In this document: positions 9,880 to 17,670 of the stretch, in pieces
Position numbering within the stretch: the first letter of the stretch is position 1
Layout of the letters: every line of letters begins with the position of its first letter
NCBI GenBank assembly: GCA_001462345.1
Contig: LIUM01000018.1
Location: forward strand, 17,753-81,752
Direction of reading: 5' to 3'
Origin: Fibrobacteria bacterium AD312
GTDB taxonomy: Bacteria > Fibrobacterota > Fibrobacteria > Fibrobacterales > Fibrobacteraceae
DNA length: 64,000 bases
Made by a program: the position numbers and the translations under genes
Notes under the pieces: model-generated
What the model was told of the DNA's origin: nothing
Databases searched by the model: none
The model's input: the letters and a program-made list of their open reading frames with translations, nothing else

Positions 9880-9953
9880 AAGGGGAACTCGCTTTGTTAT
9901 CTTTAATTAAAATAGCATTATTTTAAGGATAATGATTCGGGGAAAAAGAAATT

Positions 9954-10589
9954 ATGCTTTTACCGGCGTGGATCTCAAAATTAGAAAAAAAAATCGGTTG
10001 GCTGCACATTCCGCAGCTAGGGCTGATTCTTATTTGTTTGCAGATTCTTGGTTTTATTTTAATATATCAACGTCCTGAAATGGCTCAGGTTCTTTTCTTA
10101 GATCCTGTAGCTTTATTTAAAGGGGAGCTCTGGCGCTTATTCACCTTTATCGCTATTCCTCTTACAAGTGATTTTTTGATGCTTTTTTTATGGTGGTTTC
10201 TTTACTACATCTTTAAGTCTCTTCGAGTGCAATGGGGTGATTTTAAGCTGACGCTTTATTTTGTATTAGGCTGGATGGGGACTGTTCTAGGTTCTATTAT
10301 TTTCAAGGTGCCGGTGGATAGCTTTATGTTAATGCTCACCACTTTCTTTTTTGCAATCGCTACGCTCATTCCAGAATACGAAGTTTTATTTTTTTTTATT
10401 TTGCCTATCAAAATGAAATGGATAGCTTTATTCTCAGCGATTGTATTGTTTTTACAACAAGCTTTTTTTGGTGCATGGCAACTTACTCTTTGCCTCTTAT
10501 TTTCTTGTATCAACTACCTCTTATTTTTCGGCCCGCATTTCTATCGATTACTTCGAGATGAAATGAAAAAACGCCGAGAGAATATATAG
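9954..10589 (+). CDS. Rhomboid-like/Der1-like integral membrane protein without visible protease motif
   Basis: The 211-aa product has about six hydrophobic helices. The family-like sequence FKGELWRLFTFIAIP lies near residue 55, and PEYEVLFFFILPIKMKWIA near residue 140. Both are typical of rhomboid/Der1-like membrane proteins of anaerobes. The GxSG serine motif and catalytic His of active rhomboid proteases are not seen, so it is probably a pseudoprotease or a distinct membrane protein. No operon partner: ridA is divergent and a decayed lipoprotein gene follows. Confidence 0.55.
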   Translation: MLLPAWISKLEKKIGWLHIPQLGLILICLQILGFILIYQRPEMAQVLFLDPVALFKGELWRLFTFIAIPLTSDFLMLFLWWFLYYIFKSLRVQWGDFKLTLYFVLGWMGTVLGSIIFKVPVDSFMLMLTTFFFAIATLIPEYEVLFFFILPIKMKWIALFSAIVLFLQQAFFGAWQLTLCLLFSCINYLLFFGPHFYRLLRDEMKKRRENI

Positions 10590-10694
10590 GTCTATAATCT
10601 TGAGGGGAAAAGATGAATAAACTTTTTTCCTATATGAATATTAGGCTCAACACGTTTTGTGGACTAAAGATTTGCTATGTAATTCTCAAGGACG

Positions 10695-11351
10695 TTGCCA
10701 TTGATTCGTTTTAATTTTTATATCATCGGATTATGTCTTATTTTATCGGGTTGTTATAGTTCCATTCCTTCTCATAATTGGAATTATGGCAATTACGGAA
10801 AGCAAGAATCCAAATTGAAAGGACGGACTCTTGTTGTTATTCCTTTTAATAAAATGGAGGGGCTCTCATCGAATCAAGGGTTGGCCATTTCTTAAATGTT
10901 GTATAAGGAATTACGAAGAAAAACTTCAGTGAATATTATTTATGATGATAAATTGAAAGACAAACAAATTCAAGTAAAAAATTATATAGAAGCAACATAT
11001 TTTTTGAACGGAGTCACTCACGGGCTTTCCTCAGTCGACACAGAAAGTTTCTCACTTCCTGAGGGTGCAATCTGGACAACGAAATTCTATAGCTTTTCTT
11101 TTGTGGAGTTCAATGATTTTAAAACTTATTATGGTATAGAAAATCTTGCAATTGCTTTTAGCAATATATCGCTTCACAAAGAAGGAAACTCTAAATTTTA
11201 ATTTAATGGTGAGTATTTAATTTGGGATTATAAAGAAAATCAATATGTTTCAAAGGGACGACTTGGTCCAATTGAAGAAAAATCTATTGATAAAATTGTG
11301 GAAAGTCTTGCTGAATTTATTTGTATAGGTAATTCTGCTTGGCTTTTTTGA
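10695..11351 (+). pseudogene. Lipoprotein gene interrupted by two in-frame TAA codons
   Basis: From TTG 10695 a single reading frame runs to TGA 11349-11351. It is broken by TAA at 10893-10895 and TAA at 11199-11201. The N-terminus has a lipoprotein signal with lipobox ILSGC. The three pieces (66, 101 and 49 codons) read as one protein of about 218 residues, and no base need be inserted or removed to join them. Each stop could come from one AAA-to-TAA change (as in AIS-stop-MLYKEL and SKF-stop-FNGEYL). The family is not recognised. It looks like a recently inactivated gene; the ATG right after the first stop could allow reinitiation of a fragment. Confidence 0.65.
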
Positions 11352-11376
11352 TGGAAAAGACTCTTTAAGAAAATAA

Positions 11377-11396
11377 CCCGCTTAGAAATAAGCGGG
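11377..11396 (-). terminator. Rho-independent terminator for the aconitase gene
   Basis: A perfect 8-bp stem (CCCGCTTA / TAAGCGGG) with a 4-nt loop lies 26 bp past the aconitase stop. On the - strand it is followed by a T-rich run (TTATTTTCTT). Confidence 0.8.
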
Positions 11397-11421
11397 CTAA
11401 AAATAGATTCTCTAGATGCAA

Positions 11422-13680
11422 TTAAGCTTTTGCAGAGATTAAATTCAATGCACTACCCGCATTAAACCATTTCCACTGTTGTTCATTGTAAGTATGAGAA
11501 AGAGAAATTTTATCTTCAGAACCATTTGCGTGATGTGCGACTAAAGTAAAAGTAGCTTTTGGATCAAATTGTTCTAGACCAATAATATCAAAAACATCAC
11601 CTTCTTGAATTTTATCATAATCAGATGGATTAGTAAAAGTCAAAGCGAGCATCCCTTGTTTTTTGAGGTTTGTCTCGTGAATTCGAGCAAAGCTTTTTAC
11701 AATCACGGCTTTCACGCCTAAGAAACGTGGTTCCATAGCAGCGTGTTCACGACTGGAGCCTTCGCCATAGTTTTCATCGCCTACGACAATGGAACCAGTC
11801 CCTTGATCACGGTATTTCTTTGCTAAAGCAGGCACTTCCATCCATTCGCCAGAAACGCTCTTGACTTTATTGGTTTCGCCATTAAAGGCATTTACTGCGC
11901 CAATCAACATGTTTCCAGAAATGTTTTCTAAGTGCCCGCGGAACTTGAGCCATGGACCAGCCATAGAAATATGGTCTGTGGTGCACTTGCCTTTGGCTTT
12001 AATTAAAAGAGGGACACCTTGAATGTCTTTTTTATTCCAGGGAGCAAATGGTTTTAAGAGTTGTAAGCGACGACTCGTTTCTGAGACTACAATGGAAATA
12101 GAAGAGCCATCTTTTGCAGGAGCAGCATAGCCTGGGTCTTTCACGTCAAAACCATTTGCAGGTAATTCTACAGAAGGAGGAGGCGTGAGTTTTACGGCTT
12201 TCCCTTCTTCATTGATCAACGTATCAGTTTCAGGGTTAAATAATAAAGAACCACTTAAAGCGGCAATGACAGCCATCTGTGGGCTTGCGACAAAGGCGTG
12301 AGTATTTGGGTTACCATCGGCTCTTTTGGCAAAATTACGATTAAAAGAATGAACAATGGAGTTCTTTTCTTTTTTATCGGCACCAAGACGATCCCACATA
12401 CCAATACAAGGTCCACAAGCATTTGTCATAATGGTCGCTCCAAAGGCTTTGAAAAGATCCATTAAACCATCGCGTTCAGCTGTATAACGTACTTGTTCAG
12501 AACCTGGATTTATTAAAAGAGGGGCTTTAGGTTTTAATCCTTTTTCTAAGGCCTGTTTAATTAAACCAGCAGCTTGGTAAAGGTCTTCATAGCTAGAGTT
12601 GGTGCAACTTCCAATCAAAGCCGCACTCACGGTTTCTGGAGAGCCAAATTCTTGCAATGACTTTTCCATATCGTTAATTACAAAAGAGCGATCAGGGCTA
12701 AATGGACCATTGTAATGAGGTTTTAAGGTCGATAAATCAATTTCAATTACTCGATCAAAATAAAGTTCAGGATTCGCTTCGATTTCGGCGTCGCAGCGCA
12801 AGTGGTCTGCAATGGCATCGGCTGCATCGGCCACAGCACTACGTCCAGTCGCCCTTAAGAAGCGAGCCATCGAATCATCATAACTAAAAGTAGAACAGGT
12901 CGCTCCGACTTCGGCACCCATATTGGCAATCGTCGCTTTTCCAGTCGCAGAAATTTGACGAGCGCCCTCTCCAAAATATTCGATAATGGCGTTTGTGCCG
13001 CCTTTTACTGTTAAAATGCCAGCCAAAGCTAAAATAATGTCTTTAGGAGTGGCAAAGCCTTGGAGAGCCCCTTTTAATTTCACACCAATGATTTTAGGGT
13101 ATTTGAGTTCCCAAGGTAAGCCGACCATAGCGTCTACGGCATCGGCACCGCCCACGCCAATCGCAAGCATCCCTAAACCCCCAGCATTTACAGTATGGGA
13201 GTCTGTTCCAATCATCATACCGCCAGGAAACGCGTAGTTTTCAAGAACGACTTGGTGGATAATGCCTGCACCTGGTTTCCAAAAATCGATACCATATTTT
13301 GCAGAAACAGAAGATAAGAAATCATAAACTTCTTTGTTTTCGACAAGAGCGTTAGGCAAGTCTTGATTGACACCATTTTTAGCGGTAATCAAGTGATCAC
13401 AATGAACAGAAGAAGGCACTGCTGTTTGAGGCTTCCCAGCGGTGGTAAACTGAAGAAGAGCCATTTGAGCGGTGGCATCTTGCATGGCTACGCGGTCTGG
13501 GTTAAATTCAGCAAAATCAGAACCACGAGCATAAACTCTGGCTTCTGATCCATCGACTAAATGAGAGTATAAAATCTTTTCAGAAAGAGTGAGAGGACGT
13601 TTTAATTGACGGCGAGCCTCTTCTACTCGGGAAGGAATTTTAGAATAAATTGATTGAATCATATCTAAATTGAACAGCAT
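11422..13680 (-). CDS. acn: Aconitate hydratase (mitochondrial/AcnA-like type)
   Basis: The 752-aa product is a full-length aconitase, which interconverts citrate and isocitrate. Early residues [22 protein letters not shown] and VHCDHL are typical of the mitochondrial-type family. The [4Fe-4S] ligands are visible as Cys in [11 protein letters not shown] and in [10 protein letters not shown]. The swivel domain carries [19 protein letters not shown] near the C-terminus. The gene is monocistronic, with a hairpin terminator downstream and a divergent cation transporter upstream. It fits a partial TCA cycle in an anaerobe. Confidence 0.95.
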   Translation of the reverse strand: MLFNLDMIQSIYSKIPSRVEEARRQLKRPLTLSEKILYSHLVDGSEARVYARGSDFAEFNPDRVAMQDATAQMALLQFTTAGKPQTAVPSSVHCDHLITAKNGVNQDLPNALVENKEVYDFLSSVSAKYGIDFWKPGAGIIHQVVLENYAFPGGMMIGTDSHTVNAGGLGMLAIGVGGADAVDAMVGLPWELKYPKIIGVKLKGALQGFATPKDIILALAGILTVKGGTNAIIEYFGEGARQISATGKATIANMGAEVGATCSTFSYDDSMARFLRATGRSAVADAADAIADHLRCDAEIEANPELYFDRVIEIDLSTLKPHYNGPFSPDRSFVINDMEKSLQEFGSPETVSAALIGSCTNSSYEDLYQAAGLIKQALEKGLKPKAPLLINPGSEQVRYTAERDGLMDLFKAFGATIMTNACGPCIGMWDRLGADKKEKNSIVHSFNRNFAKRADGNPNTHAFVASPQMAVIAALSGSLLFNPETDTLINEEGKAVKLTPPPSVELPANGFDVKDPGYAAPAKDGSSISIVVSETSRRLQLLKPFAPWNKKDIQGVPLLIKAKGKCTTDHISMAGPWLKFRGHLENISGNMLIGAVNAFNGETNKVKSVSGEWMEVPALAKKYRDQGTGSIVVGDENYGEGSSREHAAMEPRFLGVKAVIVKSFARIHETNLKKQGMLALTFTNPSDYDKIQEGDVFDIIGLEQFDPKATFTLVAHHANGSEDKISLSHTYNEQQWKWFNAGSALNLISAKA

Positions 13681-13790
13681 AGTACCTCTTTTTTTTAAAA
13701 GGTAGAAAAACTTGAAAATCCTTTCAAATTTTTTAATTAGTTTTAGTTCCGAATGGCTACGACTACATCACTTTTACTGAGTTTTTTATT

Positions 13791-14759
13791 GTGAAAAAGC
13801 ATCGATTACATAAAAAGCAAAAAAGAGAAATTCTTTTTGATAAGAAAGACATGGTAGCTTTAAAAGCTATAGAAGTGAAGACCTTAAGAGCAGGGATCTG
13901 GTTTAATGCCATTATGGCAATTTGTGGTTATGTGGGCTATTATTTTGCCGATTCTTATGCCCTTGCCTTTGACGGAAACTTTAGTTTAGTCTCTGCGCTT
14001 AGTTGTTATATTGCCATGCGCATTACTAAAAGAAAAGACGTTAGCAATGCCGAATACCCTTATGGATATTACAGTTATGAAAATGTCTATGCTCTTTTAC
14101 AAGGGATTCTTTTAATTGGGATTACATTTTATGCCATTCTCACAGGGGTCACCAATATCTTCCATTTTGTGAAAGGCGAGACTATTGAAACATTAAAAAT
14201 CGCGCCCCTTTTGATATATACTGTAACGATGTTATTCTTCTGTGCGGCCGTGTGGCTTTATTATAGGCAGCAACTAGAGCGAAGTGGAGGCCAAAGCCCA
14301 GTTCTGAAAACGGAGACGGTCGCTGCTTTTATGGATACTTTTATCACTTTTGGTACAGGGGTGGCATTGATTTTAGTCGCTTTAATACCAGAAAATCATT
14401 CTCTTCGCTTTCTCTCCTATATTGGAGATTCGGTTATTGTGATTTTAATATCGATTCTCATTATCCGAGAACCCATTCGTATAGTCTCTCAATCCTTCTT
14501 TTCGCTGGTGGGCCGTACAGTATCGAATAAAAAAGTCAGAAGGCGTGTTAAAGACATTGTTTTAGAAACAGCGAAAGGGGAGTATCAATTGAAGGAATTA
14601 TACCTATTTCACATTGGTAGTAGTTTTCAAGTAGTACTTCATCTTCACCCTTATTTTGTGGTGTTGGATATGGATAATTATAATGAATTCACTCAAAAAC
14701 TAGAAACGCGATTACAAAAATTATTCCCTAACTTGATTCTTGAAGTATTATTGAAATAG
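13791..14759 (+). CDS. Cation diffusion facilitator (CDF) family transporter
   Basis: The 322-aa product starts at GTG 13791. It has a cytoplasmic N-terminus and about six membrane helices. CDF-type sequence is visible: YALAFDGNFSLVSALSCYIA in helix 2 (the acidic metal site region), YPYGYYSYENVYALLQG after it, and FMDTFITFGTG and YIGDSVIVILISI in helices 5-6. A cytoplasmic domain follows. CDF proteins export divalent metals such as Zn, Fe, Mn or Co by proton antiport. The canonical HxxxD/DxxxD pairs are not fully kept, so the metal is not assigned. Confidence 0.75.
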   Translation: MKKHRLHKKQKREILFDKKDMVALKAIEVKTLRAGIWFNAIMAICGYVGYYFADSYALAFDGNFSLVSALSCYIAMRITKRKDVSNAEYPYGYYSYENVYALLQGILLIGITFYAILTGVTNIFHFVKGETIETLKIAPLLIYTVTMLFFCAAVWLYYRQQLERSGGQSPVLKTETVAAFMDTFITFGTGVALILVALIPENHSLRFLSYIGDSVIVILISILIIREPIRIVSQSFFSLVGRTVSNKKVRRRVKDIVLETAKGEYQLKELYLFHIGSSFQVVLHLHPYFVVLDMDNYNEFTQKLETRLQKLFPNLILEVLLK

Positions 14760-14898
14760 GTTCTTAATAATCATTATAATAATTAACATTTCTATATGAT
14801 TTTAGTCGAACTTCGGAACCGTGCGATTATTTTTTTACATGATTGTGATAGGATAATGATTTAGGATTTTGAAAGAGGCCAAGAACTCTGAAAACAAA

Positions 14899-14926
14899 AA
14901 ATCCCTGCATTCGCTTGCAGGGATTT
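14899..14926 (-). terminator. Rho-independent terminator
   Basis: A perfect 11-bp stem (AAATCCCTGCA / TGCAGGGATTT) with a 6-nt loop lies 20 bp past the stop of the - strand lipoprotein gene. The - strand downstream sequence is T-rich (TTTTTGTTTTC). It could also stop the convergent CDF transcript. Confidence 0.9.
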
Positions 14927-14947
14927 GAATTTTAAGATTCAAAAAAA

Positions 14948-15460
14948 TTATTGACGAGTATATTTTTCAACTAAAACAAGATGAGAACCTACACCGCAAA
15001 TTTCGGTATCATGAAATAAGCGTCCGTTTAAGCTCAAATTATCTTTATCCACCGTGATGGTGAAAGGATATTCAGCAATAGGCATACAATCACCCGTAGG
15101 CTTTACATATAATGTACTCCCATCCATTCTCCAAGTACCAAATTGAGTTGGCGAACAGTTCTTTTTATCATAATTACATTCTGGAGCGACATAACTTGGA
15201 GTGGTTGCTGAAGTAAGGGTAAATTCAAACGTTTTGTCTGCATTAAATTTGAATGTACTAGTAGGATTAAAAGAAACTTTTGGAGCAGATAAATCCATTC
15301 TATCATAAAGTCCTACTAAATTCCATGATCCTTCTAGGCATTTATCTAAAGCGCCATTTTCGCAATTTTCAGCTAATTTTTCTTCTGCTGTAGGGCTTGA
15401 GCTGCAAGCCATCAAAGAAAATAGGCCTAAGGAGAATAATAAAAGAGTCTTCTTGTTCAT
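14948..15460 (-). CDS. Lipoprotein with lipocalin-like fold, unknown function
   Basis: The 170-aa product has a lipoprotein signal peptide; the lipobox LMAC puts the lipidated Cys at residue 19. The mature part contains a short Cys-bearing segment, then LEGSWNLVGLYD, FNADKTFEFTLTS, FGTWRMDGSTLYVK and TVDKDNLSLNGRLF. This alternation of strands around GxW is seen in small lipocalin-like lipoproteins. Function unknown. It stands alone with its own terminator. Confidence 0.7.
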   Translation of the reverse strand: MNKKTLLLFSLGLFSLMACSSSPTAEEKLAENCENGALDKCLEGSWNLVGLYDRMDLSAPKVSFNPTSTFKFNADKTFEFTLTSATTPSYVAPECNYDKKNCSPTQFGTWRMDGSTLYVKPTGDCMPIAEYPFTITVDKDNLSLNGRLFHDTEICGVGSHLVLVEKYTRQ

Positions 15461-15564
15461 ATAACCATCCCGATAAAATTTTCTCTAAAAAATATATATA
15501 AAATAAAAAGAATGAATTAGGAAATACTGAAATAGCCCCTCTTAATTTTTAGCGAAACCCCTTA

Positions 15565-15855
15565 TTATAGGCCAGAATAATAAAGGTCATAGCCTCCAAG
15601 ACCTCCATCGCGGTTACTACTGAAGAAAATGACCCTTTTGAAATTAGAATTTCCATCAACGTCAAGAACCATTGGGCGATACTCGTCTTCACTGTTGTTG
15701 ATTTTTGAACCCAGATTCGTTATAGAAGTCCAACCAGATGTCGCGTTCCAATAAAACGTAGTTGAAATATTTTTCTCATATAAATAATATAGGGCTCTTA
15801 AATTAAGAATACAAGTAAAAAAATGGTGGGTATAAAAAAAGGTGTAAAATGACAT
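15565..15855 (-). pseudogene. C-terminal fragment of a PD40 (WD40-like) protein
   Basis: The 96-aa frame ends in DEYRPMVLDVDG ... VIFFSSNRDGGLGGYDLYY, the signature of PD40 beta-propeller repeats seen in OmpA-linked and TolB-like cell-envelope proteins. The first about 30 residues look like random sequence and no export signal is present. Only the end of such a protein remains. It is probably a deletion remnant; a real small protein cannot be excluded. Confidence 0.4.
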
Positions 15856-15982
15856 TAAATAATGTTTTTAATGGGGCTTTTTATGTTGTATAGGGGTATT
15901 TCTTTGTGAAGTGTCTAAAAAGGCCTTATTATTAAAGAAGAGCTATATCTTGATTATTTTACTATATTTGTAGGTATACTTC

Positions 15983-16335
15983 GGGGGTGCTCTGGTTTCG
16001 ACAGGGTAGCTGAAGCGTAAGTTGCATGCCGAGGGTCTGGTTGGCCTCGTAAAAAAACCGGAAAAACATAAGTGCAAACGAAAACTACGCACTCGCAGCT
16101 TAATTAATTGCTGCGGCGGATCTCATCCCAAGCCCGGAGGGAGAAAGATTCGCTCGCTAAACCGGGCTCTGGAAGTTTACATGCTTAGGGTAAATTTCCT
16201 AAATGTACTGAGCTGGATCTGAATTCAGCCGGCCTTCTCGGGCGGGATCAGATCGAGACTAAAATCCGAAGGGAAAGCATGTAGGAGCGCACGGGGATGC
16301 CGCTTTGGACAGGAGTTCGACTCTCCTCACCTCCA
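15983..16335 (+). ncRNA. ssrA: Transfer-messenger RNA (tmRNA), tag ANENYALAA
   Basis: The 5' end GGGGGTG pairs with CACCTCC at 16328-16334 to form the 7-bp acceptor stem (one G-U pair), with A as discriminator. CCA is not encoded. The tRNA-like 5' part (CTCTGGTTTCGACAGGG) and 3' T-arm (GGAGTTCGACTCTCC, 16312-16326) are clear. The resume codon is GCA at 16074, and the tag reads ANENYALAA then TAA (16074-16103). tmRNA with SmpB rescues stalled ribosomes and marks nascent chains for proteolysis. Its 3' end is also a common integration site for mobile islands, which matters for what follows. Confidence 0.96.
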
Positions 16336-16340
16336 TAAAT

Positions 16341-16612
16341 AAAAAAAAGACTCACCATTAGGTGAGTTTTTTTTTATTTATTTAGTTTGTAAAGCAGTCG
16401 AACTCTTTAGTGTTCGATGGCGTAGCTCTTAAGCTTTTCTACGCCCGGATGAGTTCGCGTGCAATGACTCCTCTGCTACGAGCTTGCCGAGCGTTGTTGT
16501 TCCTCCTCGTCATAGCTGATGCTATGTTTTCGTCGTCACGCCTTGCCCAACAAATTCTCGCTATCGGATTCTTTTGCCTGCTCACGTCATCCGTGCTCCG
16601 TGGGATATTTTT
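16341..16612. repeat. ssrA-downstream repeat, copy A
   Basis: This non-coding stretch begins at the ssrA terminator. It contains CTACGCC-GGATGAGTTCGC, CCTCTGCTACGAGCTTG, GTTGTTGTT, CTCCTCGTCATAGCTGATGC and CGTCGTCACGCCTTG. A shorter, diverged copy lies at 29786-29970 in the same orientation, with the same terminator and the same order of blocks. Copy A has two extra segments that copy B lacks (about 16394-16436 and 16557-16600). It may be a family of intergenic repeats in this genome, or the two ends of an old insertion at ssrA. Confidence 0.6.
16350..16375 (+). terminator. Rho-independent terminator after ssrA
   Basis: The stem ACTCACC / GGTGAGT has a 4-nt loop, is preceded by an A-run and followed by nine Ts. 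It lies 14 bp after the tmRNA 3' end. A near-identical hairpin recurs at 29795. Confidence 0.9.
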
Positions 16613-16670
16613 TTAGCAAATTCTTTGGTGTTCGATGACGTGGTTGTTCTGCTTTAGCAGTCTACAACCA

Positions 16671-16740
16671 CGGGATGCAGTCACAGTATGGCGTTGGTCT
16701 TAAGCTTTAGCTTTTAGAGCAACGGGATGCAGTCACAGTA
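16671..16740. repeat. Two copies of CGGGATGCAGTCACAGTA
   Basis: The 18-mer is identical at 16671-16688 and 16723-16740. Each follows a CTTTAGC-rich stretch. Related CGGGATGC words occur at 25668 and 29969, also at edges of repeat-like DNA. No coding sequence is visible here. Confidence 0.55.
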
Positions 16741-16775
16741 CTCTCTTCTCTTTCATTTTTTAAAAGCACAAAAGG

Positions 16776-16807
16776 GCGGTCATCTCCAAAGATGGTCGCT
16801 TTTTTTG
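16776..16807 (+). terminator. Hairpin terminator in the gene-free stretch
   Basis: A 9-bp stem (GCGGTCATC / GATGGTCGC with two G-T pairs) has a 6-nt loop and is followed by seven Ts. No intact gene lies directly upstream, so it probably belonged to a lost gene. Confidence 0.7.
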
Positions 16808-17002
16808 TTTATTTCACTTTTATACTGGAAAAGCCGCGAATATGGTGAATCTTTTCCAGTTTTTCTTTACAGTGATATCAAATTCTCTTTGTACTGAATT
16901 ACCAAAATTGGCCTGTATTCAGAGCTAATATTTCCAGAATTCTTGGGCTATTTTTTTTCTCTCTCAATTTTTCTTCCACATTCCAATGAATTTTCTGCAG
17001 CT

Positions 17003-17206
17003 CTATTTGTTTCCAGTGACTGCTTGAGCTACTGCTGAAAAAGAACGATAGGTCTGATAGTTATAGAGGAATCCTTCTTTGGTAGTCTCCATTCTAATGC
17101 GTTGATCTTGCCAGACTCGAATAAATTGAGTATCTGATAAAACATCATTCTTCGAGAAAGTCTTGTTTTCTATTTTAATTTTTCGTGACTGTACCAATAA
17201 CCTCAA
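17003..17206 (-). pseudogene. DUF2924-like remnant (recombinase-associated family)
   Basis: The 67-codon frame contains FIRVWQDQRIRM ... KEGFLYNYQTYRSFSAVAQAVTGNK. This follows the DUF2924 pattern GFxYxGxxYRSLSAIAxxITGT. DUF2924 genes are usually found beside serine recombinases in prophages and islands and are longer. No recombinase is present here, and the N-terminal half and the end after TGxx are missing. It is best read as a remnant of the integration module of the island. Confidence 0.4.
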
Positions 17207-17366
17207 TTGTTTGGAATAAATCTATTCAATTCTGAAATGTGGACGAAATATCTGGGGGTGTAGCGTTGGATACCCTGTTACGTGTTTTTTTATATTGGAG
17301 AGGAAATAGGAGTGACGAGGCGAGGTTCATTATAGATAAAAAAATAAAACTTACGTAATTAAAGAT

Positions 17367-17390
17367 TTTGATACAATTATATCTATCAAA
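17367..17390. promoter_or_regulatory. Inverted repeat upstream of the HTH gene, possible operator
   Basis: TTTGATA and TATCAAA form perfect 7-bp arms around a 10-bp AT-rich spacer, 58 bp before the start of the small HTH protein. The position fits an operator or promoter-overlapping site for the defence operon. Binding by the HTH protein is inference. Confidence 0.4.
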
Positions 17391-17448
17391 TGTTATCTTT
17401 ATTTATCATATGGAACGAATGAATCCCTAAAAATGGTGTTTGTAAAAA

Positions 17449-17619
17449 ATGGATAAATGGCTGACCTTAGAAGAGCTGACTGCATACTTGAAACTGAGCA
17501 AGACCAAGCTATATGGCATGGCTCAGCGCGGGGAAATTCCTGCGGCTAAAATAGGGAGTCAGTGGCGCTTTGATCGAGAAGAAATTGATGCCTGGATGAA
17601 ATCGCAGGGGAATAAATGA
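17449..17619 (+). CDS. Small helix-turn-helix (excisionase/MerR-type) DNA-binding protein
   Basis: A 56-aa ORF starts at ATG 17449. Its product is almost entirely one excisionase-family winged helix: WLTLEELTAYLKLSKTKLYG, then GEIPAAKIGSQWRFDREEI and a final DAWMKSQ. This is the layout of helix_turn_helix_17/excisionase domains (T-EE-A--L-VS...G-IPA-KIG--WRF----ID-W). It lies 51 bp upstream of the UvrD-like gene. It is probably the operon regulator, though excisionase-type proteins can also direct DNA recombination. An inverted repeat lies just upstream. Confidence 0.85.
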   Translation: MDKWLTLEELTAYLKLSKTKLYGMAQRGEIPAAKIGSQWRFDREEIDAWMKSQGNK

Positions 17620-17670
17620 GGGTGTCAGTTTTTGACATTGAGTTGTAGGTAGATTTATAAACAGGTAAAT

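Noticed and set aside
15950..15980. Sigma-70 promoter for ssrA (TTGATT ... TATACT)
   Set aside because: TATACT ends only 2 bp before the mature 5' end, too close for a -10 box of a processed precursor; other boxes have poor spacing.
16022..16222. 66-aa + strand frame inside ssrA
   Set aside because: It overlaps the tmRNA gene fully and is a chance frame; only the 9-residue tag is translated.
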